64,000 nt of DNA, from positions 1-64,000 of the forward strand of contig JAGAQA010000066.1 of assembly GCA_017622995.1 (NCBI GenBank). The letters run 5' to 3'. Positions 24,774-32,598 of the stretch are shown in pieces; the first letter of the stretch is position 1, and each line of letters starts with the position of its first letter. The DNA comes from Oscillospiraceae bacterium. GTDB lineage: Bacteria > Bacillota > Clostridia > Oscillospirales > Oscillospiraceae. Under the pieces are notes generated by a model. That model was given only the letters and a program-made list of their open reading frames with translations. It made no database searches and had not been told where the DNA came from. The position numbers and the translations under genes were made by a program.

Positions 24774-26570
24774 TCAAAGAGAGAAGTAATAATTGCGGAT
24801 CTTTTCGGCCATCAGCTTTCTGCGCATTTCAAGGAAATTGTTATAGTCCGATATTTCCATTTCTTCAAATCCAGCTGGAATGCAGTTTTGTTCCAGATTT
24901 CTGTGAAGTTCAACTTCATCAACAATGCCACCATAGATAGGCTTCTTGGTCTGGCACTGGTCAAAAACCTTTTTCATATAGGTGCAGGGAGCATCATCGC
25001 TGATCTTAATATTGATTTCCTGTTGAAGGAACACATAGTTTGCAACCTGGTTATACATCGACTGCGGAACGCCGTTTTTCGTAAGATAGTTCTTGGGGAA
25101 GAGATGGTGAATGTCGCCTCTGTTTTCCAACATAGATTCCACATCAACCTGCGTAGACAAAAATCCTCTGTCATGGCTCTTTACCTGTGCCACAAGAAAC
25201 ATATTGAAATACGGGCTGCTTGCAACAGATGTATTCAAGCGCTGCACAAGGTTAACATTCCAAAACGCATCTGACAATTCGCCCGCTTCTGTAAGTTTGA
25301 GATACTCCATGGGATCATCGTAGGAGAAGAATCGTTTAATGTCATAGTCGAAGGAAGATTCCGGGGAGCCGGAATAACGTCCCGTCAGAATCGTCAGTGC
25401 CAGCCAACGACGTACAATTTGTTCAATCTCATTACTGTCAATTTTTCTTTCACGCAATGCGAGATAAAGTGCATACCCGAAGTTCAGTACGTTTTGGGAA
25501 CGAATCAAGGATTTGCGGACAATGCCAGCAGAGCGTACAATCATCAAGTACCGCTCATAATTGGTTTGATTAACAGCCTGCAGCACCGCCTCGTGAAGCT
25601 GCTTGAAAGAATCTTCCTCGATTTCAATCTTGAATTCTCTTGTTTCGAAATCACGACCCGACAGCAGGCTAACAAGGTCTGCCAAACGGCCACGCTTAAA
25701 CTTGTAGGTAAATGCTACACGTAGAATGTCGTTGTAGGTAGTTTTGTATATGGGGTTACTCTTGGTAGCTGCCCACTTGATCGTGTCAAACTCCGGCAAG
25801 CTCGCAAATGCAGTATCGTTGTTTTTGATATCTTTCAGATCTTCGGGAGATTCAAGCAAGTGGCAGAAATAGTCGATTGTCTTTCGGGTGATGTTGCCGC
25901 CATAAGTTTCGTTGGACGAAATCTTCGACATGGCAAAATCTGCTTGTGAAAGCACAACGCCCTTAGAGTTGATGCGAATGAAAATCTCCGTAACGCTATC
26001 GATATCCAAATCTTCTGCCAAGGTAATAACACCAAGGCTATTATTCTGAATACCACGAAGCCGGTTAACGATATTGTTTACCTGCGACATCTGATCCGTA
26101 ATCTCATTCTTCTGGCAATAATCCATTACGAAGGAGAATGTATCAAAAGCCGGCTCCAAAACAGGGGCAATGTCCGGAATCCATTTGCTACTCTTCAAAA
26201 TAGCATTGTTGGCAACTTCAAATTTTTCTTCGAGGGGATTAAAGGCGATAGCAATGCGCTTCCACTTGTAGTGATCGTCCAATACCTCTTGCCCAACAAT
26301 TGCGGCAGCCATTGCCGTAATACGTTGCTGGCCGTCAATAAGAACCTTTTTGCCAGAGGACTTTGTTCCGTCCTTCAGCTTAACATCAGGGTTTTGCCAT
26401 ACAATGATATATCCTACCGGAAATCCCTTATACAAAGAGTCAACCAAGTCTCTAACTTTGGAACTATCCCAAACAAAAGGACGCTGCATTTCTGGAATTG
26501 CAATACTTCCGGATTTTATATTAGAAAGCAATGTTTCGACTGTGTAATTATTAACGCTATAACGTGCCAT
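24774..26570 (-). CDS. DUF262/DUF1524 (GmrSD-like) protein
   Basis: 598 residues. The N-terminal DUF262 ParB-like domain has IPEMQRPFVWDSSKVRDLVD (about 24-43) and the catalytic VLIDGQQRITAM (about 76-87). The C-terminal part has GDIHHLFPKNYLTKNG (about 503-518), the His-rich HNH-like motif of DUF1524. The combination is that of GmrSD/BrxU-type enzymes, which use nucleotides to cut modified phage DNA. It could therefore complement the type I system against phages with modified bases; that role is inferred. It is not fused to a methyl- or glucosyl-recognition domain that I can see. Confidence 0.8.
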   Translation of the reverse strand: MARYSVNNYTVETLLSNIKSGSIAIPEMQRPFVWDSSKVRDLVDSLYKGFPVGYIIVWQNPDVKLKDGTKSSGKKVLIDGQQRITAMAAAIVGQEVLDDHYKWKRIAIAFNPLEEKFEVANNAILKSSKWIPDIAPVLEPAFDTFSFVMDYCQKNEITDQMSQVNNIVNRLRGIQNNSLGVITLAEDLDIDSVTEIFIRINSKGVVLSQADFAMSKISSNETYGGNITRKTIDYFCHLLESPEDLKDIKNNDTAFASLPEFDTIKWAATKSNPIYKTTYNDILRVAFTYKFKRGRLADLVSLLSGRDFETREFKIEIEEDSFKQLHEAVLQAVNQTNYERYLMIVRSAGIVRKSLIRSQNVLNFGYALYLALRERKIDSNEIEQIVRRWLALTILTGRYSGSPESSFDYDIKRFFSYDDPMEYLKLTEAGELSDAFWNVNLVQRLNTSVASSPYFNMFLVAQVKSHDRGFLSTQVDVESMLENRGDIHHLFPKNYLTKNGVPQSMYNQVANYVFLQQEINIKISDDAPCTYMKKVFDQCQTKKPIYGGIVDEVELHRNLEQNCIPAGFEEMEISDYNNFLEMRRKLMAEKIRNYYFSL

Positions 26571-26580
26571 ACATTGTCCC

Positions 26581-27891
26581 TCACTTCAATTTATACTTCT
26601 TCGCCGCACCTCTGCCGATAATGTCAATCAACCCATTTTCGTTCATCTGACGGGCAAGCAGATAGGCTCTCGTCTTTTTGATGTTCAGCAGTTCCTGCAG
26701 ATCTTCGTCGGTCATTTCTCCGTACTCTGCCAGATAATCCAGTACCGTTTTCATCTGCGGCGTGATTACAACAGGTGCTTTTTCAGCAGCTTCCGGTACT
26801 CTCTCGGCAACGGCGCCACAGGCATTCATGTTCGGCAGCACGATTTTGAATGCATTGGCCGTTACCTCGATAACGGGCTGAATGGGGCAGTTTTCGTACA
26901 GCTTGAAAATCCGGCGAATGCCGGTGCCGTAGCTTTCAATCAGGCGCAGGCGGTGGAATACTTCTGCCAGCTTTTTATTTCTCGGCTGAGAAACGCCAAT
27001 GCGAATATCCTCGGTAGAAAGGCCGGGCAGGAGTCCGCCGAGGGAAATGAACTCCATTTTGCTGTCGTTCACATTAATAATAATACTGCCGCTGAAGCTG
27101 TAATCCCGATGCACAAGGGCGTTGAGCAGTGCTTCACGAATGGCTTCTTCAGGATAGTCCTTCTTATCCGTACGAACAACTCCTTTGATCGTTGAAGCAG
27201 TCCTGTTGCACAATGCGAGATAGGTTACAGAATCCTCAAACTGTTTGAAAACCGAGCCGCCGAACTCTTTACTATCCCGGAACTCCGTGCAGAACTCATC
27301 TTTGAACACGGCAATCTTGGTCGTATGAAGGCATTGGTCAGACAGAAGCAGGGCAAGGTTGGTGAAAATGTCGTTTTGTGTGATACCAAGGGTACGGTAT
27401 TTTTCAATAGAGAACTCGACGCCATAGCGCTGAAATGCTGTTTCTGCGGCAGAAAAGGTTAAATCCTGATCAAGGCTACGAGAATCTTCGTAATTGTCAC
27501 CGTCCGACTCTTTAATCATTCTACGGATCTGATCGGGAGATGCCTGCACACTGGAGGCACCCTGACGGACGTAAACGCCGGTAGGCTTTATTCCTTTCGC
27601 TTTTAGATAGTAAGGCTTATAGCTGCCTTCTCCAACTTCAATCCGAATAACCTTGTTATCCTGGAGGACATACCGCACGAACATAGTGACATCCGGAGCA
27701 ATCGCATCACGGATGCCGTTGGTCAAACGAGTGTAGGTTTCATCCACATCATCAATACCAGTCAGATTGCCTTCGTTATCGATGCCGATATAGATAACGC
27801 CACCATCGGTATTTGCAAATGCGATGACCTCCTTGTAAAGGTCTTCAAGCATTTGAGATTTATATTCAATGCGCTCGCTTTCATACTGCAT
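26581..27891 (-). CDS. AlbA_2 (Schlafen-like) putative DNA-binding/ATPase protein
   Basis: 436 residues. The N-terminal AlbA_2 domain has ERIEYKSQMLEDLYKEVIAF and ANTDGGVIYIGIDNEGN (about 6-45). The middle part has ALLNALVHRDYSFSGS (about 258-273), the segment of the HATPase_c_4 region. The C-terminal 60 residues form a winged helix. Family members act as regulators or defence ATPases; no activity is proven here. ATG 27,891 is chosen behind GGAGGTG. Its promoter is preceded by two operator-like palindromes, and it heads the leftward gene row that includes DUF262. Confidence 0.78.
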   Translation of the reverse strand: MQYESERIEYKSQMLEDLYKEVIAFANTDGGVIYIGIDNEGNLTGIDDVDETYTRLTNGIRDAIAPDVTMFVRYVLQDNKVIRIEVGEGSYKPYYLKAKGIKPTGVYVRQGASSVQASPDQIRRMIKESDGDNYEDSRSLDQDLTFSAAETAFQRYGVEFSIEKYRTLGITQNDIFTNLALLLSDQCLHTTKIAVFKDEFCTEFRDSKEFGGSVFKQFEDSVTYLALCNRTASTIKGVVRTDKKDYPEEAIREALLNALVHRDYSFSGSIIINVNDSKMEFISLGGLLPGLSTEDIRIGVSQPRNKKLAEVFHRLRLIESYGTGIRRIFKLYENCPIQPVIEVTANAFKIVLPNMNACGAVAERVPEAAEKAPVVITPQMKTVLDYLAEYGEMTDEDLQELLNIKKTRAYLLARQMNENGLIDIIGRGAAKKYKLK

Positions 27892-27920
27892 ATACAGCAC
27901 CTCCAATTCTTCTTAATTAC

Positions 27921-27948
27921 ATTATACTCAGATTTTCATAATTTTCAA
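27921..27948 (-). promoter_or_regulatory. sigma-A promoter of AlbA_2 gene
   Basis: On the minus strand TTGAAA (27943-27948), 16-bp spacer, TATAAT (27921-27926), about 30 bp before the start codon. Confidence 0.78.
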
Positions 27949-27956
27949 CAGCAGAA

Positions 27957-28001
27957 AGTGAAAATTCACTCTCATTCACTCTCCACAGAGTGAAAATCAC
28001 T
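27957..28001. promoter_or_regulatory. paired AGTGA palindromes upstream of AlbA_2 promoter
   Basis: AGTGAAAATTCACT (27957-27970) and AGTGAAAATCACT (27989-28001) are two near-identical dyads 32 bp apart centre to centre (about three helical turns). A further CATTCACTCT half-site lies between. They fit cooperative binding of a regulator, possibly the neighbouring XRE protein. Confidence 0.6.
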
Positions 28002-28141
28002 TCTTATCATTCTCCTCATTATTGTCACCGGCCGACAAGAATACGAATATAGGACGTTCAGCCCTTTTGCACTTGCATTTTTGCAAGATTATGGAAGGGC
28101 TTTCCTGACATAACAATAGTAGAGGAAAAAGGCAGCGCAGT

Positions 28142-28993
28142 TTACTTCCGCCTCTTTCGATTCCCTTTCCCATGCACCGGATACGGTACAGCTTTCCCAC
28201 GCAGATTATTGGAGCTTTTCAGATGTTCGGACTTCTTCAGAATATTGATCTGTGTGACAAATTCCTCCGGGGTCAGCTTGTCATAATCAATGCCGAGAGT
28301 AGCCAGGAACAGCCGGGCTTTCTTTTCTTCCTCAGTTCCCTCGTAGTGCAAAGCGGCTTCCATCTGCTTTTGAATAGCGGCAACAGGAGAAGCGGTGTCA
28401 GCGGTAGTGGTGTCCTTCCTGTGGGCTTCCCGAATGTCCTGCATAATACCGTCAATATCCTTGTGAACCACATGGGCAAAATAATCTTCTTCCCTGACTT
28501 GCGCCAGCTCCAGAGTGCGCACATATAAATCATTTTCGCCCGGATTATGCTTTTCCATGATTTGCTTCCGGTTAGCTTCCAGAATTGCGTTCATGTCATG
28601 GATGCGCATATCCGCAATCCGGTCAACGAAGATTTCAATGTCCACCAGAAAGCGCTGGAAGTCCTTGTGCAGAGCCAGCTCAGACAGCAGCCGGTTGTTG
28701 AGCTTTCCACTTTTCAGCAATTCAATCATGTCATCGCTCAGATGCAGATCGTGCAGGTCTGCGTTTGGGTGATTTTTTGTTTCTGTCAGTCCAAGCAGAT
28801 AGTCCGTGGACACGCCATAGTATTTGGCCAGCGTGACGATGCTGAACGGGCTAATATCCTTGAAGTCATCGGATTCATATTTGCCCAGTGCGGATTTGGA
28901 AATGCCGGTTTCCTCCGCCAGCTGCTCCAAAGTCAGGTGCCGTTCCACTCGCAGATCCTTCAGTTTCTCCTGTATGGTCAGTTTTGTATTCAT
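28142..28993 (-). CDS. XRE-family transcriptional regulator
   Basis: 283 residues. N-terminal helix-turn-helix (RVERHLTLEQLAEETGISKS, ALGKYESDDFKDISPF, about 14-50) and STDYLLGLTETKNH after it; the remaining 200 residues are helical with no catalytic motif. This layout is common on Clostridial mobilizable elements near the replication genes. The start at ATG 28,993 is supported by GGAG upstream; a TTG at 29,008 lies in that site. It is transcribed away from the replication module and toward the defence genes. Confidence 0.82.
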   Translation of the reverse strand: MNTKLTIQEKLKDLRVERHLTLEQLAEETGISKSALGKYESDDFKDISPFSIVTLAKYYGVSTDYLLGLTETKNHPNADLHDLHLSDDMIELLKSGKLNNRLLSELALHKDFQRFLVDIEIFVDRIADMRIHDMNAILEANRKQIMEKHNPGENDLYVRTLELAQVREEDYFAHVVHKDIDGIMQDIREAHRKDTTTADTASPVAAIQKQMEAALHYEGTEEEKKARLFLATLGIDYDKLTPEEFVTQINILKKSEHLKSSNNLRGKAVPYPVHGKGNRKRRK

Positions 28994-29008
28994 AAAAGCA
29001 GTCTCCAA

Positions 29009-29432
29009 AACAGTTTTCTTCCATTATATCACGGCTGTCTATAACCATGGAAATATCAAATTTTTTGGGTCTTTTCCATCCTTTTGGATATCCGGGAAAG
29101 GCCCTTTTTTTGTTGTAGAATACGGACAGATTCGCCTGCATTTGAGGCTACGGGTGAACCTTGACAACTGAATGACCGTCCGAAAGGGATATGTCCTCCG
29201 GGGAAGCATCGCGATGACCATGAGCGTGCCAAGGGGGAGAAAACGCCGGGTGAAACGCCGGGCAGGAACTGGTTCGGGCAGAGCGGCAAATACATATGGG
29301 GGCTGTCCTGTTTTTTGAAATGGGCTTGTCCTGCGATTCGCCTGTTTTCTGAAAATTTCCCCATAACCATAGTGAGAGGGTAGGCCCGGCAACTTACGCT
29401 CCCCAAAAACGAAGAAAGGAGGATGACTGCCT
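29009..29432. other. divergent intergenic region, element control region
   Basis: About 420 bp between the leftward regulator and the rightward replication genes. GC-rich with short direct repeats (CGCCGGG twice near 29,250) and a T-run at 29,107-29,114. The two divergent transcription units must start here, but no consensus promoter stands out. Open frames in it have no family features. Confidence 0.4.
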
Positions 29433-29798
29433 ATGGCAAAAACAGAACGGGAATTGACTGCACAGGAACGACTATCCATTCGGAAGCTGGTAACTGGAAG
29501 CTGCGCCAACTACGACAGGGAATACGGCTGCCTGCCGCTGGACTGTGAATGCCCCATGTTGGGCATCTGCTACACAAACAGCGCCATGTGCCGGTACTTC
29601 CGGGAAGCGGTTCTGCCCAACGCCCCGGAACTGGGAGCTGCCTTGCAGGCGATGCCCGCAAAACGCTGTAAGCACTGTGGGAGGCCCTTTCCGGTCAGTG
29701 GGCGGAGGGTGTACTGCTCCGACAAATGCGCAGATGCTGCCCGAAGAAAGCAGACCGCTGCCAGAGTGCGAAAGTACAGGAGCAAAGCGGCAGTGTAA
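29433..29798 (+). CDS. cysteine-rich VLP-type small protein
   Basis: 121 residues with eleven cysteines. The first half carries SCANYDREYGCLPLDCECPM and CRYF; the second half has CKHCGRPF and YCSDKCADAARRK, two zinc-ribbon-like pairs. I recognise it as the 'cysteine-rich VLP' protein family that begins the replication/mobilization gene row of many Clostridial elements. Its role is unknown; zinc binding and nucleic-acid contact (basic C-terminus) are inferred. AAGGAGG precedes ATG 29,433. Confidence 0.75.
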   Translation: MAKTERELTAQERLSIRKLVTGSCANYDREYGCLPLDCECPMLGICYTNSAMCRYFREAVLPNAPELGAALQAMPAKRCKHCGRPFPVSGRRVYCSDKCADAARRKQTAARVRKYRSKAAV

Positions 29799-29936
29799 CG
29801 CATTGACCCCGAAAAAGCCTTGCGGCGCAAGGACTTTTGGGATTGGATTCAGAAAGGTAGTACAGATATATTCCCCAACCCAGAATTGCCCTGCAAATGG
29901 TTACAGGGCGCAAAACAAGAATCAGGAGATAAGAAA

Positions 29937-30536
29937 ATGAACCAATTTGAAAGAGTAAAGGCAGCCGTCACTTTGCGGCAGGCTGCCGAAACCTACGGGC
30001 TGACGGTGAGCCGAAACGGCATGACCTGCTGCCCATTCCACGAGGACAAGCATCCCAGTTTGAAGCTGAATGAGGATTATTTCTTCTGCTTCGGCTGCGG
30101 GGCCAGCGGAGATGTCATCGACTTCACCGCACGACTGTTCGGCATCAGTCCCAAGGATGCCACAGAAAAACTTGTCGCTGATTTTGGCATCTCGGTGGAC
30201 GCAAAGCCGGTTGCCGTCCGGCGGAATCCATCCCGGCTGGAAGAACTGCGTTGCCGCCGGGCGCTGACAGACTATCTGCATCTATTGAAGGAATGGAAAA
30301 CCCAATATGCACCGAAAACGCCAGAGGACAGTCTGGATGACCGTTTTGTGGAAAGCTGCCAGCAGTACGACCGCATTGCGGGGCTTCTGGAAATGTTGGA
30401 CGAAGCCAGCTCCACCCAGCGCAGCCATACTGTATCCGCTCTGACGGCAGACGGCAGCGTTGCTTTCTGGGAAGGTGTCGTGGCAGAGAATCGAAAGGAG
30501 GCAGGATACCGTGCAAAAGAACCCACAATCGCCTGA
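29937..30536 (+). CDS. CHC2 zinc-finger protein (primase-type N-terminal domain)
   Basis: 199 residues. The CHC2 finger of DnaG-type primases is present: CPFHEDKHPSLKL and FCFGCGASGDVIDFTARLFG (about 25-60), with ligands Cys, His, Cys, Cys. No TOPRIM catalytic domain follows, so it probably provides DNA recognition for the primase-helicase whose GTG lies inside its 3' end (26-bp overlap). ATG 29,937 follows GGAG. A paralogue with the same partner is at 63,304. Confidence 0.85.
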   Translation: MNQFERVKAAVTLRQAAETYGLTVSRNGMTCCPFHEDKHPSLKLNEDYFFCFGCGASGDVIDFTARLFGISPKDATEKLVADFGISVDAKPVAVRRNPSRLEELRCRRALTDYLHLLKEWKTQYAPKTPEDSLDDRFVESCQQYDRIAGLLEMLDEASSTQRSHTVSALTADGSVAFWEGVVAENRKEAGYRAKEPTIA

Positions 30537-31878
30537 GAACCCCATCTGGTTTGATGGGAAGAACATCAACGAGGCTCTGTTCTGTCAGGAGTTTCTGCGT
30601 GAGCACAGAATCATCTTCACAAACAGAGCCTTTTTCACACCGGATGGTCGGTTAACAGACGATTTGCCCCTGCGAGGTGAGATTTATGAAAGCCTCAAAT
30701 TCTGCGCAGTCAACAACATCCCCAAGAAGATCAGCAACATTCTGGAGGTACTGAAGCTGGAAGCGCAGGTGGACGATCTTTTCCCGGAGCCGGATCGCGT
30801 ATACCTTGCCAACGGTACGCTGCTCCTGGATGGAACATTCACCGAGGGGAAACCAGAGATTGTCCGCAACCGTCTGCCGGTGGCATATAACCCCGATGCG
30901 CCCCAGCCGGTGCGGTGGTTCCGGTTTCTGGAGGAACTGCTCTACCCCGAGGACATTCCCACCCTGCAGGAATTTCTTGGCTACTGCCTGATTCCCAGCA
31001 ACGCCGGGCAACGGATGTTGATTCTCAAGGGCAGCGGCGGGGAGGGCAAGTCTCAGATCGGCGCCATGCTGGGAAAGTTATTTGGGAGCAATATGAAGGA
31101 CGGCAGCATCGGAAAAATCTCGGAAAACCGCTTTGCCCGGGCGGATTTGGAGCACACACTGCTGATGGTGGACGATGATATGCGGATGGAAGCTCTGCGG
31201 CAGACCAATTATGTCAAGTCCATCGTAACGGCTCAGGGGAAGATGGACTTGGAGCGCAAGGGACAGCAGAGCTATCAGGGTTGGATGTACGCCCGGCTGC
31301 TGGCGTTCAGTAACGGCGACCTGCAAGCCCTCTATGACCGCAGTGACGGCTTCTACCGGCGGCAGCTCATGCTCACCACCAAACCCAAGTCCACCGGACG
31401 GACAGATGATCCCTATCTGGGTGAAAAACTGAAAGCGGAAGTGGAGGGGATTTTCCTCTGGGCCTTTGCAGGCCTGCAGCGCCTGGCGCTTAACAACTTC
31501 CGCTTCACAGAGAGTGAACGCGCCAGAGAAAATCGGGAAGCGGTGAAACGGGATAATAACAACATCTTTTCTTTTTTGGAATCCGATGGATATATCCAGC
31601 TCAAAGCAGATGCTTCCATCAGCTCCAAAGACCTGTATTCCATTTACCGAATGTGGTGTGACGAGAATGGGCTCTCACCCCTGAAAGCCCGGAGCTTCAG
31701 CGATGCTTTGGTTGCCCTTGCAGGCAAATACAATCTGGAACACTGCAACAATGTGACCAATCCAGCCGGACGCAGGGTTTGGGGCTTCATGGGAATTGAG
31801 GCTGTGGCAAGACCTGATATAAACAGCTTTTGTGGTAATTCGCTGCGTACGTACGTACCGGACGAATGGAACAAGTAA
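30511..31878 (+). CDS. P4-type phage/plasmid primase-helicase
   Basis: 455 residues of the family with the D5/P4 helicase core. The SF3-like Walker A is LKGSGGEGKSQIG (about residues 172-184) and Walker B is LLMVDDDMRMEAL (about 220). WFDGKNINEALFCQEFL at the start and LYPEDIPTLQEFLGYCL before Walker A match its paralogue at 62,028. It would unwind and replicate the excised circular element from its own origin. GTG 30,511 is chosen for AAAGGAGG nine bases upstream. Confidence 0.85.
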   Translation: MQKNPQSPENPIWFDGKNINEALFCQEFLREHRIIFTNRAFFTPDGRLTDDLPLRGEIYESLKFCAVNNIPKKISNILEVLKLEAQVDDLFPEPDRVYLANGTLLLDGTFTEGKPEIVRNRLPVAYNPDAPQPVRWFRFLEELLYPEDIPTLQEFLGYCLIPSNAGQRMLILKGSGGEGKSQIGAMLGKLFGSNMKDGSIGKISENRFARADLEHTLLMVDDDMRMEALRQTNYVKSIVTAQGKMDLERKGQQSYQGWMYARLLAFSNGDLQALYDRSDGFYRRQLMLTTKPKSTGRTDDPYLGEKLKAEVEGIFLWAFAGLQRLALNNFRFTESERARENREAVKRDNNNIFSFLESDGYIQLKADASISSKDLYSIYRMWCDENGLSPLKARSFSDALVALAGKYNLEHCNNVTNPAGRRVWGFMGIEAVARPDINSFCGNSLRTYVPDEWNK

Positions 31879-31904
31879 CATCCTGCCGTACGTATGTACG
31901 CAGC
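31842..31904. other. GTAC-rich dyad, putative replication origin
   Basis: Seventeen-bp arms (31842-31858 with 31888-31904, one mismatch) built of repeated GTAC units, spanning the end of the primase gene. No T-run follows, so it is unlikely to be a terminator. The second element has a different GTAC-rich repeat cluster at the same position, just past its primase stop. P4-type primases bind repeats at their own origin, so an origin is inferred. Confidence 0.5.
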
Positions 31905-32000
31905 AAAAAGCGCAAATATCTCTCTTTTGAAGCAGATGACCGAATTGTCACCACTTGCAATACCGGATCAAGTAGCGATTGGCGGTAATATGGGGAAATC

Positions 32001-32051
32001 CCTTAGGAACTAAGGGCGCACTTCTATACGGGGTAATCCCCGTATGTGCGC
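32001..32051. other. oriT of MOBQ type
   Basis: On the minus strand GAAGTGCGCCCTTAG (32010-32024) matches, from memory, the nick-region consensus of RSF1010/pTF1-like (MOBQ) origins. It is flanked by CCTTAG/CTAAGG (32001-32015) and by a long interrupted stem: GCGCAC plus ATACGGGG pairing with CCCCGTAT plus GTGCGC (32017-32051). A MobA/MobL relaxase gene follows about 550 bp downstream. A further hairpin (32068-32098) follows. Confidence 0.75.
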
Positions 32052-32290
32052 TCTGCGAGACTGAATACCCCGGACACCTGAGTTGAAATGTCCGGGGCGT
32101 TTCGCGTCACTGCGTTCCGAACAAGGGGCTGCACCCCTTGCGCCGCGATGCGGCTATCCTTGCAGACTTAGTCAGCGGAAACGGTTTTACAAACCATTCC
32201 CGCTGACCAAGTTTTCATATCGTGAGTCTGACCGTCAGTAAATGCTGGCAGTCATTTTTTATCCAAATCTTTTAGGAGGTCATTCAAAAA

Positions 32291-32596
32291 ATGTCAAAGC
32301 AAAAATCCCTATCCCAACTGGAAGCCGAACGGGCCGCCTGTGAGCAGCAGCTTGTCCAGCTCCAACACAAGGTACAGCAGTACGAAAACCGTATTGCCTA
32401 TTGTGAGAAGGGCGAACGGCGAAAACGAACCCATCGGCTCATCACCCGTGGTGCCGCCGTGGAGAGCGTGGCTCCCACGGTAAAGACTCTGACCGAGGTG
32501 GAGTTCTACGCTTTTGCGGAATCCATCTTTGCTCTGCCGGAGGTTCAGCAGTTGCTCACAGACGCAATCTGCGCCCACGACCAAGGGAGGGTCTGA
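32291..32596 (+). CDS. DUF3847-like mobilization-associated protein
   Basis: 101 residues: coiled-coil N-terminus (SQLEAERAACEQQLVQLQHK, about 7-40), basic middle (EKGERRKRTHRLITRGAA) and a short helical end. I recognise the DUF3847 family, found directly upstream of MobA/MobL genes. It may be an accessory relaxosome protein binding oriT. AGGAGG precedes ATG 32,291, and its stop overlaps the start region of the relaxase. Confidence 0.75.
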   Translation: MSKQKSLSQLEAERAACEQQLVQLQHKVQQYENRIAYCEKGERRKRTHRLITRGAAVESVAPTVKTLTEVEFYAFAESIFALPEVQQLLTDAICAHDQGRV

Positions 32597-32598
32597 AC

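Noticed and set aside
27997..28200. 67-codon minus-strand ORF between the XRE regulator and AlbA_2 gene
   Set aside because: Overlaps the regulator's 3' end in another frame and has no ribosome-binding site.
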